Counted from the stretch's first letter, positions 1 to 9,340 are shown. The stretch: 64,000 bases of DNA from Empedobacter brevis NBRC 14943 = ATCC 43319 (GCF_000382425.1 NZ_KB908291.1:496001-560000); one strand, 5' to 3'. Numbers and translations are program-made. The notes: generated from the letters alone by a model not told the origin.

Positions 1-31
1 CCGGTTTATATCCTTTGAATTCGTAAATCAT
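1..31 (-). CDS. paaY: PaaY-like gamma-carbonic-anhydrase-fold protein, first 10 codons only
   Basis: An ATG at 31 on the minus strand opens a frame reading MIYEFKGYKP before the window ends. This matches the usual N-terminus of Bacteroidota PaaY, a hexapeptide-repeat (left-handed beta-helix) thioesterase or carbonic-anhydrase-like protein of phenylacetate operons. It follows the thiolase gene on the same strand, where paaY is often found. What is seen is only ten residues; the family call rests on that start and on the position. It is cut by the window edge, not broken. Confidence 0.55.
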   Translation of the reverse strand, partial: MIYEFKGYKP

Positions 32-46
32 TATTCTAATATAGTT

Positions 47-100
47 TTTCGTTTAACGAAATTTGAAGTTAGTATTAGTTGAAAAGCTAACTTCGAATTT
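47..100. repeat. two overlapping inverted repeats between paaJ and paaY
   Basis: A 15-bp palindrome TTTCGTTTAACGAAA (47-61) abuts a hairpin with 14-bp arms and one mismatch (59-72 with 87-100, core GAAGTTAG/CTAACTTC, 14-nt loop). There is no clean T-run after it in the direction of transcription, so it looks more like an RNA processing or attenuation structure, or an operator, than a full terminator. It may set the amount of paaY relative to the upstream paa genes. Confidence 0.4.
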
Positions 101-112
101 CTAATAACTATT

Positions 113-1318
113 TTATGCTCTTTCAATCACCACTGCAAAACCTTGCCCCAATCCAATACACATTGTCACTAATGCATAACGTTTACTTGTTGCCTGCAAT
201 TCATAAGCAGCAGAATTTAAGATACGAGCTCCTGACATTCCAAGCGGATGTCCTAAAGCAATAGCCCCTCCATTTGGGTTGATACGAGAATCATTATCAG
301 ATAATCCAAACTCACGTGTACATGCCAAAGATTGTGCAGCAAACGCTTCATTTAATTCGATAATGTCAATATCATCAATTGTTAATCCGGCATTTTTTAG
401 CGCTATTTTAGAAGCATTAACAGGTCCGATTCCCATGATGCGAGGTTCAACACCAGCCACACCTGAACTTACAATACGCGCCATTGGCGTCAAACCAAAA
501 TCTTTGATTGCTTGTTCAGAAGCTAAAATATTTGCGGCTGCACCATCGTTTAAACCGGAAGCATTACCCGCAGTTACTGTTCCATCTGCTTTAAAAGCAG
601 GACGTAATTTAGAAAGAATTTCCATTGTTGTATTATTCTTTGGAAATTCATCTGTATTAAAAATAACCGACTCCCCTTTACGTTGAGGAATTAGAACCGG
701 CATAATTTCTTTTGCTAAACGGCCATTTGCTTGAGCTTCTGCCGTTTTTTGTTGTGACCAAACAGCGAATTTATCTTGATCTTCACGAGAAATATTATCA
801 CGTTCGGCTAAGTTTTCCGCTGTATTTCCCATTCCATCAACACCCCACATTTCTTTCATTTTAGGATTAATGAAACGCCATCCAAAAGTAGAATCATAAA
901 TTTGTGCATCTCCTCCAAATGGAGAAGCTGATTTAGAAACCACTAAAGGCGCACGTGTCATCGATTCTACTCCACCAGAAATCATTAGTTGTGCATCACC
1001 AACTTGAATTGCTCTTGAAGCAGAAATTGCTGCCGATAATCCCGAAGCACATAAACGGTTAACCGTTTCTCCCGGAACTGTATAAGGCAAACCTGATAAT
1101 AAAGCCGACATACGAGCAATGTTACGGTTATCTTCTCCTGCTTGGTTTGCATTTCCTAAAATCACATCGTAAAATGCAGCGGGATCAATTGATGGATTTC
1201 TTTTTAATAATTCGGCAATTACCATTGCGCCCATATCATCCGGACGAACAGCAGATAATCCACCTTTTAATTTACCAATTGGAGTTCTAACTCCATCTAT
1301 AATATATGTTTGGTTCAT
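113..1318 (-). CDS. paaJ: acetyl-CoA acyltransferase (3-oxoadipyl-CoA / 3-oxo-5,6-dehydrosuberyl-CoA thiolase)
   Basis: A 401-residue thiolase of normal family length. The acylated cysteine is C90 in NRLCASG. The C-terminal catalytic motifs NEAFA, GGAIALGHPLG and the second cysteine in TMCIGLGQG are intact. In the phenylacetate pathway PaaJ cleaves 3-oxo-5,6-dehydrosuberyl-CoA and later 3-oxoadipyl-CoA, releasing acetyl-CoA and finally succinyl-CoA. It is the eleventh gene of the minus-strand paa run, 63 bases after paaI, the widest gap inside the operon. A general fatty-acid thiolase has a similar sequence; the context decides for PaaJ. Confidence 0.88.
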   Translation of the reverse strand: MNQTYIIDGVRTPIGKLKGGLSAVRPDDMGAMVIAELLKRNPSIDPAAFYDVILGNANQAGEDNRNIARMSALLSGLPYTVPGETVNRLCASGLSAAISASRAIQVGDAQLMISGGVESMTRAPLVVSKSASPFGGDAQIYDSTFGWRFINPKMKEMWGVDGMGNTAENLAERDNISREDQDKFAVWSQQKTAEAQANGRLAKEIMPVLIPQRKGESVIFNTDEFPKNNTTMEILSKLRPAFKADGTVTAGNASGLNDGAAANILASEQAIKDFGLTPMARIVSSGVAGVEPRIMGIGPVNASKIALKNAGLTIDDIDIIELNEAFAAQSLACTREFGLSDNDSRINPNGGAIALGHPLGMSGARILNSAAYELQATSKRYALVTMCIGLGQGFAVVIERA

Positions 1319-1381
1319 TTTTTATCATTTAAAGGTTAGCGGTTAAAGCTAAACAACACGTTAAGCGAAAACCGTAAATCA

Positions 1382-1798
1382 TTAATCTTCTTGAATTAAA
1401 GGTTTACCTGTTCTAAAACAAGTTCCTTTAAATAAAGCAATTAACTCATTATTTTGATTCGTTACTTTAATATCGTAAATACCCGTTCTTTTGGTTGAAG
1501 AAATCTCTCGAGATTCAATTGTAAAAATATCTCCATCTCTCCCAGCTTTCGTAAACGAAATATGAACATCCAAAGCAACCGAAATATTATTGTACATATT
1601 ACATGAAAAAGCGAATGCAGAATCTGCCATTGCAAACGTCACACCACCATGAACAGAACCTACTCCATTCATCATTTCCGAACGAATTCTTGCTTGTAAT
1701 TTTGCATAACCTTCTTTCGCTTCAATTACTTCTAAACCTAACCATTCACTAAATTTATCGTGGTCAAGCATTCTATTCAATAACTTTTGTGGTTCCAT
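1382..1798 (-). CDS. paaI: hydroxyphenylacetyl-CoA thioesterase, hotdog fold
   Basis: A 138-residue hotdog-fold thioesterase. The signature SVHGGVTFAMADSAFAF holds the HGG motif (about residues 50-52) and the catalytic acid D59, as in the PaaI family. PaaI proteins hydrolyse ring-hydroxylated phenylacetyl-CoA esters and are thought to free CoA trapped in dead-end products. It lies between paaH (15 bases upstream) and paaJ in the operon. The 4HBT family is broad, but the context makes this call secure. Confidence 0.88.
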   Translation of the reverse strand: MEPQKLLNRMLDHDKFSEWLGLEVIEAKEGYAKLQARIRSEMMNGVGSVHGGVTFAMADSAFAFSCNMYNNISVALDVHISFTKAGRDGDIFTIESREISSTKRTGIYDIKVTNQNNELIALFKGTCFRTGKPLIQED

Positions 1799-1813
1799 CT
1801 TCTTTGATAAATG

Positions 1814-2971
1814 TTAGTAAAATGTTTTATTTTCTTTGATCATGTTACGGATAATTGGACTCAAACGGTAACGATCTTCGTGATAATAATGATACAATTC
1901 ATCCAAATCATTCTTCACATTCTCGATTCCATATTCATCTGCCCATTTCAATAATCCTTTAGGATAATTTACACCTTTCGTCATCGCTGTATCCAAATCT
2001 TCGCGATTAGCAATATTCAGGAATAAAGCGTCTGCAGCTTCATTAATCAACATAACTAAAATACGTTTGTAGATTTTCTCTAATAAAACTTGGTTTTGCG
2101 ACGGCGATTTTCTCTCAGCTCCTTCTGCATAATTGTAAAATCCACGGCCGGATTTTCTTCCGTAGAATCCTGCTTCGAATAAACGTTTTTGAGAGAATGA
2201 AGGTTTAAATTTTGGATCATAAAAAAATGATTCAAAAACTGATTCTGTCACACGATAATTGACATCATGTCCGATAAAATCCATCAACTCGAAAGGTCCC
2301 ATTCGAAATCCACCCAAAGAAGTCATTGCAAAATCAATTGTTTCAACATTAGCCATACCCTCTTCCAAAATACGGATTGCTTCACCATAAAATGGACGTG
2401 CTACTCGATTTACAATAAATCCGGGTGTATCTTTTGTAATAACCGGTAATTTACCAACCGATTGGATCAATGTTCTTATTTCTTCAGCTAAACCATCACG
2501 CGTTTGTACAGCAGGAATAACTTCTACCAAAGCCATTAATGGTGCAGGATTGAAGAAATGAATTCCAATTACTCGTTCGGGTTTTGAACAAGCCGAGGCA
2601 ATTGAAGCGATTGATAATGAAGAAGTGTTTGAAGCTAAGATACATGTTTCAGAAACGATTTCTTCTACTTGTTTGAAAACAGATTTTTTAATTTCTAAAT
2701 TTTCGATAATAGCTTCAATCATCAAATCGATATCTGCAAAAGCTTCTAAACTTCCTACATACTCGATTGAATTTTGAATTTCTTGTGCTTTTTCAGCAGT
2801 ATATTTTTCTTTCGCAACTAATTTTTCAAAAGTCTTTGCTAAATTTTGTTTTGAGCGGTCTAATGCCTCTTGATTTGTGTCATATAAAACAACAGTGTTT
2901 CCGGTTTGAGCAAAAACTTGCGCAATACCAGATCCCATTGCTCCACCACCAATAATTCCTATTTTTTTCAT
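1814..2971 (-). CDS. paaH: 3-hydroxyacyl-CoA dehydrogenase
   Basis: A 385-residue NAD-dependent 3-hydroxyacyl-CoA dehydrogenase. The N-terminal Rossmann fold starts KKIGIIGGGAMGSGIAQ with the acidic residue ending beta-2 in VVLYD. The catalytic His-Glu region is in RVIGIHFFNPAPLMALVEV, and a second 3HCDH C-terminal domain follows. PaaH oxidises 3-hydroxyadipyl-CoA to 3-oxoadipyl-CoA. It is shorter than Escherichia coli PaaH, which is normal for Bacteroidota members. It begins 3 bases after the paaG stop, so translation is probably coupled. Confidence 0.87.
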   Translation of the reverse strand: MKKIGIIGGGAMGSGIAQVFAQTGNTVVLYDTNQEALDRSKQNLAKTFEKLVAKEKYTAEKAQEIQNSIEYVGSLEAFADIDLMIEAIIENLEIKKSVFKQVEEIVSETCILASNTSSLSIASIASACSKPERVIGIHFFNPAPLMALVEVIPAVQTRDGLAEEIRTLIQSVGKLPVITKDTPGFIVNRVARPFYGEAIRILEEGMANVETIDFAMTSLGGFRMGPFELMDFIGHDVNYRVTESVFESFFYDPKFKPSFSQKRLFEAGFYGRKSGRGFYNYAEGAERKSPSQNQVLLEKIYKRILVMLINEAADALFLNIANREDLDTAMTKGVNYPKGLLKWADEYGIENVKNDLDELYHYYHEDRYRLSPIIRNMIKENKTFY

Positions 2972-2974
2972 CTC

Positions 2975-3760
2975 TTACTCCCCTTTAAAGATTGGATTTC
3001 TTTTCTCTAAAAAAGCATCTACACCTTCTTTATAATCGGCTGTATTACCTGCTTTATCTTGAAAGAATCCTTCTTGTTTTAATTGATCTTCCATTGAATT
3101 TTGAAACGTTTGATTTAATAACTTCTTTGTATAAGCCAAACCTTTCGTTGGTAAACTTGCTAGTTTATTTGCTAGTTTAGCAACTTCAGATTCAAATGCA
3201 TCGTCTGCAAAATAATCGTAAATCATTCCGATTTCTTTTGCTTGAGTAGCAGAAACTTTATCAGCAAGCATCATTAAAGCAGTTGCCTTTTGAAGTCCAA
3301 TTAAACGAGGTAAAAAATAAGTTCCACCACAATCCGGGATTAAACCAATTTTAGAAAAAGCTTGAATAAAATTTGCAGATTCTTTTGCGACAACAATATC
3401 ACATGCTAAAGCTAAATTTGCTCCTGCACCGGCTGCAACACCATTTACAGCAGCAACAACCGGCTTGTCCATGTTTCTAATTTTTAGAACCAATGGATTG
3501 TAATTTTCTGTTACGATTTTATTGAAATCGATTTCTTTTTCTTCTAATACTTCGCCTAAATCTTGGCCAGCACAAAATGCTTTTCCTGTAGCTGTTAAAA
3601 CAACTGCACGAACAGAAACGTCTTGTGCTGCTACATCTAAATGATGTTGAAGAGTTTTAATCATTTCTTGATTAAAACTGTTAAATACAGAAGGACGATT
3701 CAACGTAATCGTAGCAATTCCTCCCTCTTGTGTGTATAGGATTGATGTTGAATTTTCCAT
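2975..3760 (-). CDS. paaG: enoyl-CoA hydratase/isomerase, epoxyphenylacetyl-CoA isomerase
   Basis: A 261-residue crotonase. The oxyanion-hole segment GVAAGAGANLALACDIV and the segment FIQAFSKIGLIPDCGGT are the pattern that separates PaaG from PaaF and fatty-acid hydratases. PaaG converts ring-1,2-epoxyphenylacetyl-CoA to the seven-membered oxepin-CoA and also shifts the double bond of a later intermediate. It lies between paaD (6 bases) and paaH (3 bases). It is the only crotonase in the operon, so the separate PaaF hydration step must be done by a gene elsewhere. Confidence 0.88.
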   Translation of the reverse strand: MENSTSILYTQEGGIATITLNRPSVFNSFNQEMIKTLQHHLDVAAQDVSVRAVVLTATGKAFCAGQDLGEVLEEKEIDFNKIVTENYNPLVLKIRNMDKPVVAAVNGVAAGAGANLALACDIVVAKESANFIQAFSKIGLIPDCGGTYFLPRLIGLQKATALMMLADKVSATQAKEIGMIYDYFADDAFESEVAKLANKLASLPTKGLAYTKKLLNQTFQNSMEDQLKQEGFFQDKAGNTADYKEGVDAFLEKRNPIFKGE

Positions 3761-3766
3761 AATTTT

Positions 3767-4255
3767 TTAGTGATGACATTTGAAATAATCAAATGGTTCG
3801 TGACAACTATTACATTGATACATAGCTTTGCAGGCCGTAGAACCAAATTGGCTGATAAGACGCGTATCGTGGGATCCACATTGCGGACATTCGATATTTT
3901 GCTCATCAGAAAAGAGCTCATCGCTCGAAGGATTTTTTGTTGGCGGCGCAATTCCATACGCTTTCATTTTTTGTTTTCCTTCTTCTGTCATCCAATCAGT
4001 CGTCCAAGATGGACTTAACTGATTGATGACATTGATATTTTTTAATCCTTTTTCGATTAACTTTAATCGGATAGAAATAGAAATTGCACTCATTGCAGGA
4101 CATCCTGAGTATGTTGGCGTAATTGTTACATTGACTTTTCCATCTTTTGTAATTTCTACTTTACGCACTACTCCCAAATCTAAAACACTGATAACCGGTA
4201 TTTCAGGATCTGGAACTTCCTCCAACCATTGCCAAATTTCTTTTTCTGTTACCAT
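3767..4255 (-). CDS. paaD: phenylacetyl-CoA epoxidase maturation protein
   Basis: A 162-residue MIP18/DUF59-family protein with the usual PaaD layout. The N-terminal DUF59 domain carries VPDPEIPVISVLDLGVVR and the cysteine segment TPTYSGCPAM. A C-terminal zinc-ribbon-like tail has CPQCGS and later CNSCHEPFDYFKCH. PaaD is needed for epoxidase activity, most likely by building the iron-sulfur or di-iron centre. Its start overlaps the end of paaC by 7 bases, a sign of translational coupling. Confidence 0.92.
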   Translation of the reverse strand: MVTEKEIWQWLEEVPDPEIPVISVLDLGVVRKVEITKDGKVNVTITPTYSGCPAMSAISISIRLKLIEKGLKNINVINQLSPSWTTDWMTEEGKQKMKAYGIAPPTKNPSSDELFSDEQNIECPQCGSHDTRLISQFGSTACKAMYQCNSCHEPFDYFKCHH

Positions 4256-5025
4256 TGCGAATTTGGATAAGTTCGTTGTAAATATTGCAAATCTGTTAAG
4301 ATAAATCCTAAATGTTCAGTATGAACACCTTCTTTACCTCCTTTTTGAACAAACGCATTTTCTACATCGGCAACAATTGTCGCTTCAGTTAAAATTTCAT
4401 TTACTTTTGCTAACCAAACAGCTTTAAAATCTTCCGGATTATCAATCAATCCTTCTTTTATTAAAGCTTTTTGATAATCAGATAAAATGAATGCTTCTTT
4501 TACATAAGGTAAAATATCATTAACAGCTTGTTGAATTTTATCGTGAGATTCTTGTGTTCCATCTCCCAAACGAATCATCCATTCCGATGACCATTTTAAA
4601 TGATACTTCACTTCTTTCAACGATTTCTCAGCGATAGATTGTAATTTAAGATCTTTTACTTTCAAGAATTGCTCTAATAACAACACATGGTAGCTATCAT
4701 AAAAAAATTGACGTGCAACTGTGTTTCCGAAATGTCCGTTTGGTAATTCGACTAACAATAAGTTTTTATAATCACGTTCTTCACGTAACATCGCTAATGT
4801 ATCTTCTGTAGCTCCATTCCCAATCATTTCTGCTGCATAATTGTAATAGTTTGATGTTTGTCCTAATAAATCCAATGCCATATTAGACATTGCAATATCT
4901 TGTTCCAAAATAGGTCCGTGACCACACCATTCGCAAAGCCGCTGAGCCAAAATAAGATTCGTATCTGCTAAATGTAAAATAAAATCAATGTAATTTTGAT
5001 TGTTTTGATAAACTGTACTTGTCAT
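4249..5025 (-). CDS. paaC: phenylacetyl-CoA epoxidase structural subunit
   Basis: A 258-residue ferritin-like protein of the PaaA/PaaC family. It shows LILAQRLCEWCGHGPILEQDIAMSN near the start and the segment NGHFGNTVARQFFYDSYHVLL. In the PaaABCE complex PaaC is the catalytically silent partner of PaaA and gives the heterodimer its stability. The gene starts 3 bases after paaB and overlaps paaD by 7 bases. The order paaA-B-C-D is the canonical one. Confidence 0.93.
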   Translation of the reverse strand: MTSTVYQNNQNYIDFILHLADTNLILAQRLCEWCGHGPILEQDIAMSNMALDLLGQTSNYYNYAAEMIGNGATEDTLAMLREERDYKNLLLVELPNGHFGNTVARQFFYDSYHVLLLEQFLKVKDLKLQSIAEKSLKEVKYHLKWSSEWMIRLGDGTQESHDKIQQAVNDILPYVKEAFILSDYQKALIKEGLIDNPEDFKAVWLAKVNEILTEATIVADVENAFVQKGGKEGVHTEHLGFILTDLQYLQRTYPNSQW

Positions 5026-5028
5026 AAA

Positions 5029-5316
5029 TTACATGTTTTTGATTTCTTCCGGAACATCATAAAAAGTTGGGTGACGGTAAACTTTATCCTCAGCCGGATC
5101 GAAAAATTGTTCTGCTTCATCAGGATTCGATGCATGGATATTAACCGATTCGACAACCCAAATACTTACACCTTCCAAACGACGTGTGTAAACATCTCGT
5201 GCATTTTCTAACGCCATTGTTGCGTCTGCTGCGTGTAAACTACCTACGTGTTTGTGATCTAATCCTTGTTTACTTCTAATAAATACTTCCCATAAAGGCC
5301 AATCTCTATTTTCCAT
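5029..5316 (-). CDS. paaB: phenylacetyl-CoA epoxidase subunit B
   Basis: A 95-residue protein that matches PaaB along its whole length: WPLWEVFIRSKQGLDHKHVGSLHAADATMALENARDVY is diagnostic when read in pieces. PaaB bridges PaaAC dimers in the large epoxidase assembly and has no catalytic residues of its own. It lies 4 bases after paaA and 3 bases before paaC. Nothing unusual is seen. Confidence 0.93.
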   Translation of the reverse strand: MENRDWPLWEVFIRSKQGLDHKHVGSLHAADATMALENARDVYTRRLEGVSIWVVESVNIHASNPDEAEQFFDPAEDKVYRHPTFYDVPEEIKNM

Positions 5317-5320
5317 CTTT

Positions 5321-6286
5321 TTATGCGTTTTTGCGTTGTTCTTGTTCTAATTCTCTTTGTTTTCTTTTTTCGTGGTAAGCAGTAGCGGCATCACGCACCC
5401 AAGCTCCTTCATTATGAGCATTTCGGCGTGCATCTAAACGTTGTTTGTTACACTTTCCATTCCCTTTTACCACATTCCAAAATTCTTCCCAATCGATTTC
5501 TCCGAACTCGTAATGCCCGGTTTCTTCATTAAATCTAAGATCCGGATCTGGAATCGTTAACCCCAAATATTCTGCCTGTGGAACAGAAATATCGACAAAA
5601 CGTTGACGTAATTCATCATTCGAGAAACGTTTAATTCTCCATTTCATTGACAATTCTGAATTAGAAGATTCTTCATCTTTTGGTCCAAACATCATTAATG
5701 TAGGCCACCACCAACGATTCATTGCATCTTGCAACATTGCTTTTTGTTCCAGTGTTCCTTTTGATAACACAACTAATGCTTCGTAACCTTGTCTTTGATG
5801 GAAAGATTCTTCCTTACATACTCGCACCATTGCACGAGCATAGGGACCGTAAGAAGTTCTACATAACGGGACTTGGTTTAGAATTGCTGCTCCGTCAACC
5901 AGCCAACCAATCATTCCTATATCTGCCCACGTAAGTGTTGGATAATTGAAAATTGACGAATATTTCGCTTTACCTGAATGTAAATCATTTAATGTTTGAA
6001 TACGGGTTGTGCCAAGTGTTTCTGCTGCACAATATAAATATAGCCCATGTCCAGCCTCATCTTGTACTTTCGCTAACAAAATTTTCTTTCTGTTTAACGA
6101 AGGAGCTCTCGTAATCCAGTTTGCTTCCGGTAACATTCCAACAATTTCTGAATGAGCATGTTGAGAGATTTGTCTAATTAATGTTTTGCGGTATGCATCT
6201 GGCATCCAATCTTTTGGTTCGATACGAACTTCATTTTCAATCTTATTGTCAAAGATTTCTTGAAAATCAATTTCTTTTGCACTCAT
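5321..6286 (-). CDS. paaA: phenylacetyl-CoA epoxidase catalytic subunit
   Basis: A 321-residue di-iron oxygenase subunit with ferritin-like helices. The iron-ligand motifs are visible as [11 protein letters not shown] and [11 protein letters not shown]. The Lys/Arg-rich C-terminus is usual for the family. With PaaB, PaaC and the reductase PaaE it uses O2 and NADPH to epoxidise the ring of phenylacetyl-CoA. It follows paaE by 22 bases, so this operon places paaE in front of paaABCD, whereas E. coli has paaABCDE. Confidence 0.94.
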   Translation of the reverse strand: MSAKEIDFQEIFDNKIENEVRIEPKDWMPDAYRKTLIRQISQHAHSEIVGMLPEANWITRAPSLNRKKILLAKVQDEAGHGLYLYCAAETLGTTRIQTLNDLHSGKAKYSSIFNYPTLTWADIGMIGWLVDGAAILNQVPLCRTSYGPYARAMVRVCKEESFHQRQGYEALVVLSKGTLEQKAMLQDAMNRWWWPTLMMFGPKDEESSNSELSMKWRIKRFSNDELRQRFVDISVPQAEYLGLTIPDPDLRFNEETGHYEFGEIDWEEFWNVVKGNGKCNKQRLDARRNAHNEGAWVRDAATAYHEKRKQRELEQEQRKNA

Positions 6287-6308
6287 TTTTAAATGTTTTT
6301 AAAGTTGA

Positions 6309-7391
6309 TTATTTGGCATCAAAATCTACCACGACTTCAGCAGAACGAGGATGAGCTTGACAAGCTAATACAAAACCTCTTTCTAATTCATCTGGCTCAA
6401 GTGAGTAGTTGATGTCCATTTCTACCTCACCCTTCTCTACTTTACATTTACAAGTGGCACAAACACCTCCTTTACAAGCGTAAGGTAAATCGGCACCATT
6501 TTGTAAAGCCGCATCTAAGATTGTATCGCCATTGTACCCCAAATCTATTTGTAAAGCTGTCGCATCTAATTTGATGGTTACTTTACTCATGGTATCGTCT
6601 GACTGTTTTACCGCTTTTTGACGCTCAATCTTTTTAGCTTCCGCAGAGGCACTATAAAATAATTCAAAATGCAAATGTTTAGCATCTACACCAGCTTCTA
6701 CAAATGCATCGCGCCCACTTAAAATCATTTCTTCAGGACCACAAAGGAAGACTTCGCTTACATCTTTGGGATTGATAATATGTTGTAAGAAATATTCTAT
6801 CTTTTCTTTATCAATTCGCCCACTCAGAATTTCCGCATCAGCCGTTTCACGGCTTAAAATATTGTAAACGCTCATGCGTTCCATGTATTTATTTTTTAAT
6901 GCTTCAATTTCTTCTTTAAAAATGATAGACCCTTTGTTTCTGTTTCCGTACAATAGCACAAATTGGCTATTAGGTTCTGTTCTTAGAACTGTTTTGATGA
7001 TTGAAAGTACTGGTGTAATTCCAGATCCTGCAACAATTCCGACATATAATTTTTTATTATCCTCGTGTAATTCTGTAAAGAAATTTCCTTGTGGTATCAT
7101 CACATCAAGAACATCGCCAACTTTGACGTGCTCGTTCATAAAAGTTGAAAAAATACCATCTTCAATTTTCTTTACAGCAACTCTCAATTCATTGTCCAAT
7201 GGACTAGAGCAAATTGAATATGAACGTCTGATTTCTTCATTATTATAAAGATTCTTGAACGTTAAATATTGCCCATGTTTATATTTAAATTCTTGATTTA
7301 AATCTTCCGGCACTTCAAAAGTAACCGAAACACAAGTTGGTGTTTCCTTTTTTACTTTTTTAACGCGTAGTTTATGAAAATTTATTGCCAT
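6309..7391 (-). CDS. paaE: phenylacetyl-CoA epoxidase reductase
   Basis: A 360-residue flavin reductase with two domains. Residues about 1-235 form a ferredoxin-NADP reductase domain: RRSYSICSSP binds flavin and GSGITPVLSIIKTVL binds nucleotide. Residues about 270-355 form a plant-type [2Fe-2S] domain with C306, C311, C314 and C344. It passes electrons from NADPH to PaaA. Its start is one base after the stop of the TetR gene, so regulator and reductase are clearly on one transcript. Confidence 0.93.
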   Translation of the reverse strand: MAINFHKLRVKKVKKETPTCVSVTFEVPEDLNQEFKYKHGQYLTFKNLYNNEEIRRSYSICSSPLDNELRVAVKKIEDGIFSTFMNEHVKVGDVLDVMIPQGNFFTELHEDNKKLYVGIVAGSGITPVLSIIKTVLRTEPNSQFVLLYGNRNKGSIIFKEEIEALKNKYMERMSVYNILSRETADAEILSGRIDKEKIEYFLQHIINPKDVSEVFLCGPEEMILSGRDAFVEAGVDAKHLHFELFYSASAEAKKIERQKAVKQSDDTMSKVTIKLDATALQIDLGYNGDTILDAALQNGADLPYACKGGVCATCKCKVEKGEVEMDINYSLEPDELERGFVLACQAHPRSAEVVVDFDAK

Positions 7392-7392
7392 A

Positions 7393-7965
7393 TTATTTTT
7401 GAAATCCGTTAATTAATAATGTCATCAAATCGTTTTCTAATTGTTCTGGCGTGATGTCCCGCCCTGGTTTGTACCATAACTCTATCCAACGCAATGATGA
7501 TAATAAAGTAAATAGAGCGACTGATACATTAAGATTTTTAAATTCTCCTGATGCAATTCCTGCTTTGATTAAATTTGCGATTCGTTTTTCATAACCTTTT
7601 CGTATTGTTTTGTACAATTCTTTTTTGGTTTCCGATAAATTTTTCCAATCGTTATTCGCAACAGAAACTTCATTTGGTTCGTCAATAATCATTCTAACAT
7701 GAAGTTGAATGAGATCTCTTAGCTTTTGAACATTTGATTCGCTTGTATCTTCAATCGAACTAATGTGCGACACATATTGATTGGCAACTTTAAAACAAAT
7801 TTCTTCCAAGATTTCATCTTTCGAACGGATGTGATTGTACAAACTTGCCGCTTCCATCCCTACTTTCTCTGCTAATTCTCGCATCGATGTTGCTGAATAA
7901 CCTTTTTGTTTGAAGATTAATGCAGCTTCTTGAATAATCAGTTCTCTTTTACTTTGTTTAGGCAT
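7393..7965 (-). CDS. TetR-family regulator, likely repressor of the paa operon
   Basis: A 190-residue TetR/AcrR regulator. The N-terminal helix-turn-helix region spans about residues 5-52 (ALIFKQKGYSATSMRELAEKVG then ASLYNHIRSKDEIL, read as two pieces); the C-terminal half is the variable ligand domain. It lies inside the operon, 6 bases after paaK and one base before paaE, so it is probably autoregulated. TetR-type PaaR repressors that sense phenylacetyl-CoA are known from other phyla. The palindromes at 9366 and 12794 are the obvious candidate sites. Specificity is inferred from context. Confidence 0.85.
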   Translation of the reverse strand: MPKQSKRELIIQEAALIFKQKGYSATSMRELAEKVGMEAASLYNHIRSKDEILEEICFKVANQYVSHISSIEDTSESNVQKLRDLIQLHVRMIIDEPNEVSVANNDWKNLSETKKELYKTIRKGYEKRIANLIKAGIASGEFKNLNVSVALFTLLSSLRWIELWYKPGRDITPEQLENDLMTLLINGFQK

Positions 7966-7971
7966 ATGTAT

Positions 7972-9309
7972 TTATAAATGTCTATTATCGATAATGCGGT
8001 TTAATTTTCCTCCTTCACTTTTTGGAAGTTCATTCGCTTGAAATAATTTGACATTCATTCCTAATCCGATATTATCTCTTATTTTTTTATGAATATTCGA
8101 GATTAATTTGTAACATTCAGCATTAGATTCTTCGTTCAAATTTTCGCAAGCTAAACCATTTGTTGCAAAATAGTCAGGATTTACTTCAAATCCAACTTCT
8201 ACAACATCCATATTTTTTGGTTTCGTTAAAACCACTTGATAATTTGGAGATAATTGTGGAAAATCAGGAATAAAATCAGCGATTTGAGTGTGAAAGAAAT
8301 TAACTCCACGAATTATCATCATATCATCTGCGCGACCAATAATTGGTCCCATTTTAATATGGGTTCTTTTCTTAGAATGTTCATATGTCAATGTTGTAAT
8401 ATCCCCTGTCCAATAACGTACCAAAGGTAGTGCTTCTTTTGTAAGAGTTGTAATCACCAACACTCCCGGTTGACCATATGGAACAGGTTCACCTGTTTTC
8501 TCATCAACGATTTCAGGAAAAAAATGATCTTCCCAAATATAAGAACCCGTTCCTTGTTCTTCATAATCTTCATTTGAGACTCCAGGACCTATAATCTCAC
8601 TTAACCCGTAAATGTTAGATGCTTTGATATGTAAACTACCTTCTACTTCTTGACGAAGGGCTTCTGACCATGGTTCAGAACCTAAAATAGCAAACTTCAG
8701 ATTAAAATTTTCTAAGGATTCGCCTCTTTTTTTAATTTCTTCAGCAACTGTCAAAGCATACGAAGGCGTTGCACAAATTGCATCGGCCTGAAAATCTTTT
8801 AGTAACATAATCTGTTTTTCTGTATTACCTCCGGAAATAGGAACCACAGTCATCCCTAATTTTTCAGCACCATAATGCAGTCCCAAACCTCCCGTAAATA
8901 AACCATAGCCATAGGCATTTTGTAATGTCATTCCCGGCTTACATCCTGATGCGGCTAAAGACCTGGCAACCACTTCCGAGAACAACTCGATATCATTATT
9001 CGTGTACCCTACTACAGTTGGTTTTCCTGTTGTTCCGCTTGAACAATGTAATCGTATAACATTCGTCTTAGGTTCAGCAAATAATCCAAAAGGATAATTT
9101 TCTCTTAAATGGTTTTTCTTCGTAAAGGGTAGTTTGTGTAAATCTTCAACACCTTTAATATCTTCTAGTTTTACACCAGCTTTATCAAAAGCTTCTTTAT
9201 AAAAAGGTACTTTTTCGTACACTTTTTTTAACATCTTTTGAAGTCTCTCATTCTGAAGAACACGCAATTTTTCAATTGGCATTTGTTCTATATCAGGATT
9301 AAATATCAT
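7972..9309 (-). CDS. paaK: phenylacetate-CoA ligase
   Basis: A 445-residue AMP-forming ligase of the PaaK family. The phosphate-binding loop LHCSSGTTGKPTVVGY (SSGTTGK at about 90-96) is intact, and the C-terminal AMP-binding domain ends LPKSEGGKLNRIIDNR, carrying the lysine region. It makes phenylacetyl-CoA from phenylacetate, ATP and CoA, the entry step of the pathway. It is the first gene of the operon. Its promoter region holds a TAAATTTG box and an overlapping palindrome. Length is normal. Confidence 0.93.
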   Translation of the reverse strand: MIFNPDIEQMPIEKLRVLQNERLQKMLKKVYEKVPFYKEAFDKAGVKLEDIKGVEDLHKLPFTKKNHLRENYPFGLFAEPKTNVIRLHCSSGTTGKPTVVGYTNNDIELFSEVVARSLAASGCKPGMTLQNAYGYGLFTGGLGLHYGAEKLGMTVVPISGGNTEKQIMLLKDFQADAICATPSYALTVAEEIKKRGESLENFNLKFAILGSEPWSEALRQEVEGSLHIKASNIYGLSEIIGPGVSNEDYEEQGTGSYIWEDHFFPEIVDEKTGEPVPYGQPGVLVITTLTKEALPLVRYWTGDITTLTYEHSKKRTHIKMGPIIGRADDMMIIRGVNFFHTQIADFIPDFPQLSPNYQVVLTKPKNMDVVEVGFEVNPDYFATNGLACENLNEESNAECYKLISNIHKKIRDNIGLGMNVKLFQANELPKSEGGKLNRIIDNRHL

Positions 9310-9340
9310 AATTTTTGCAGATTTTGATTTTTGATACTAA

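Noticed and set aside
279-686. Plus-strand open frame of 135 codons inside paaJ
   Set aside because: It is the antisense shadow of a conserved thiolase; no promoter and unlikely protein composition.
3700-3957. Minus-strand frame of 85 codons across paaD and paaG
   Set aside because: It is a frame-shifted shadow of paaD, which is intact in its own frame.
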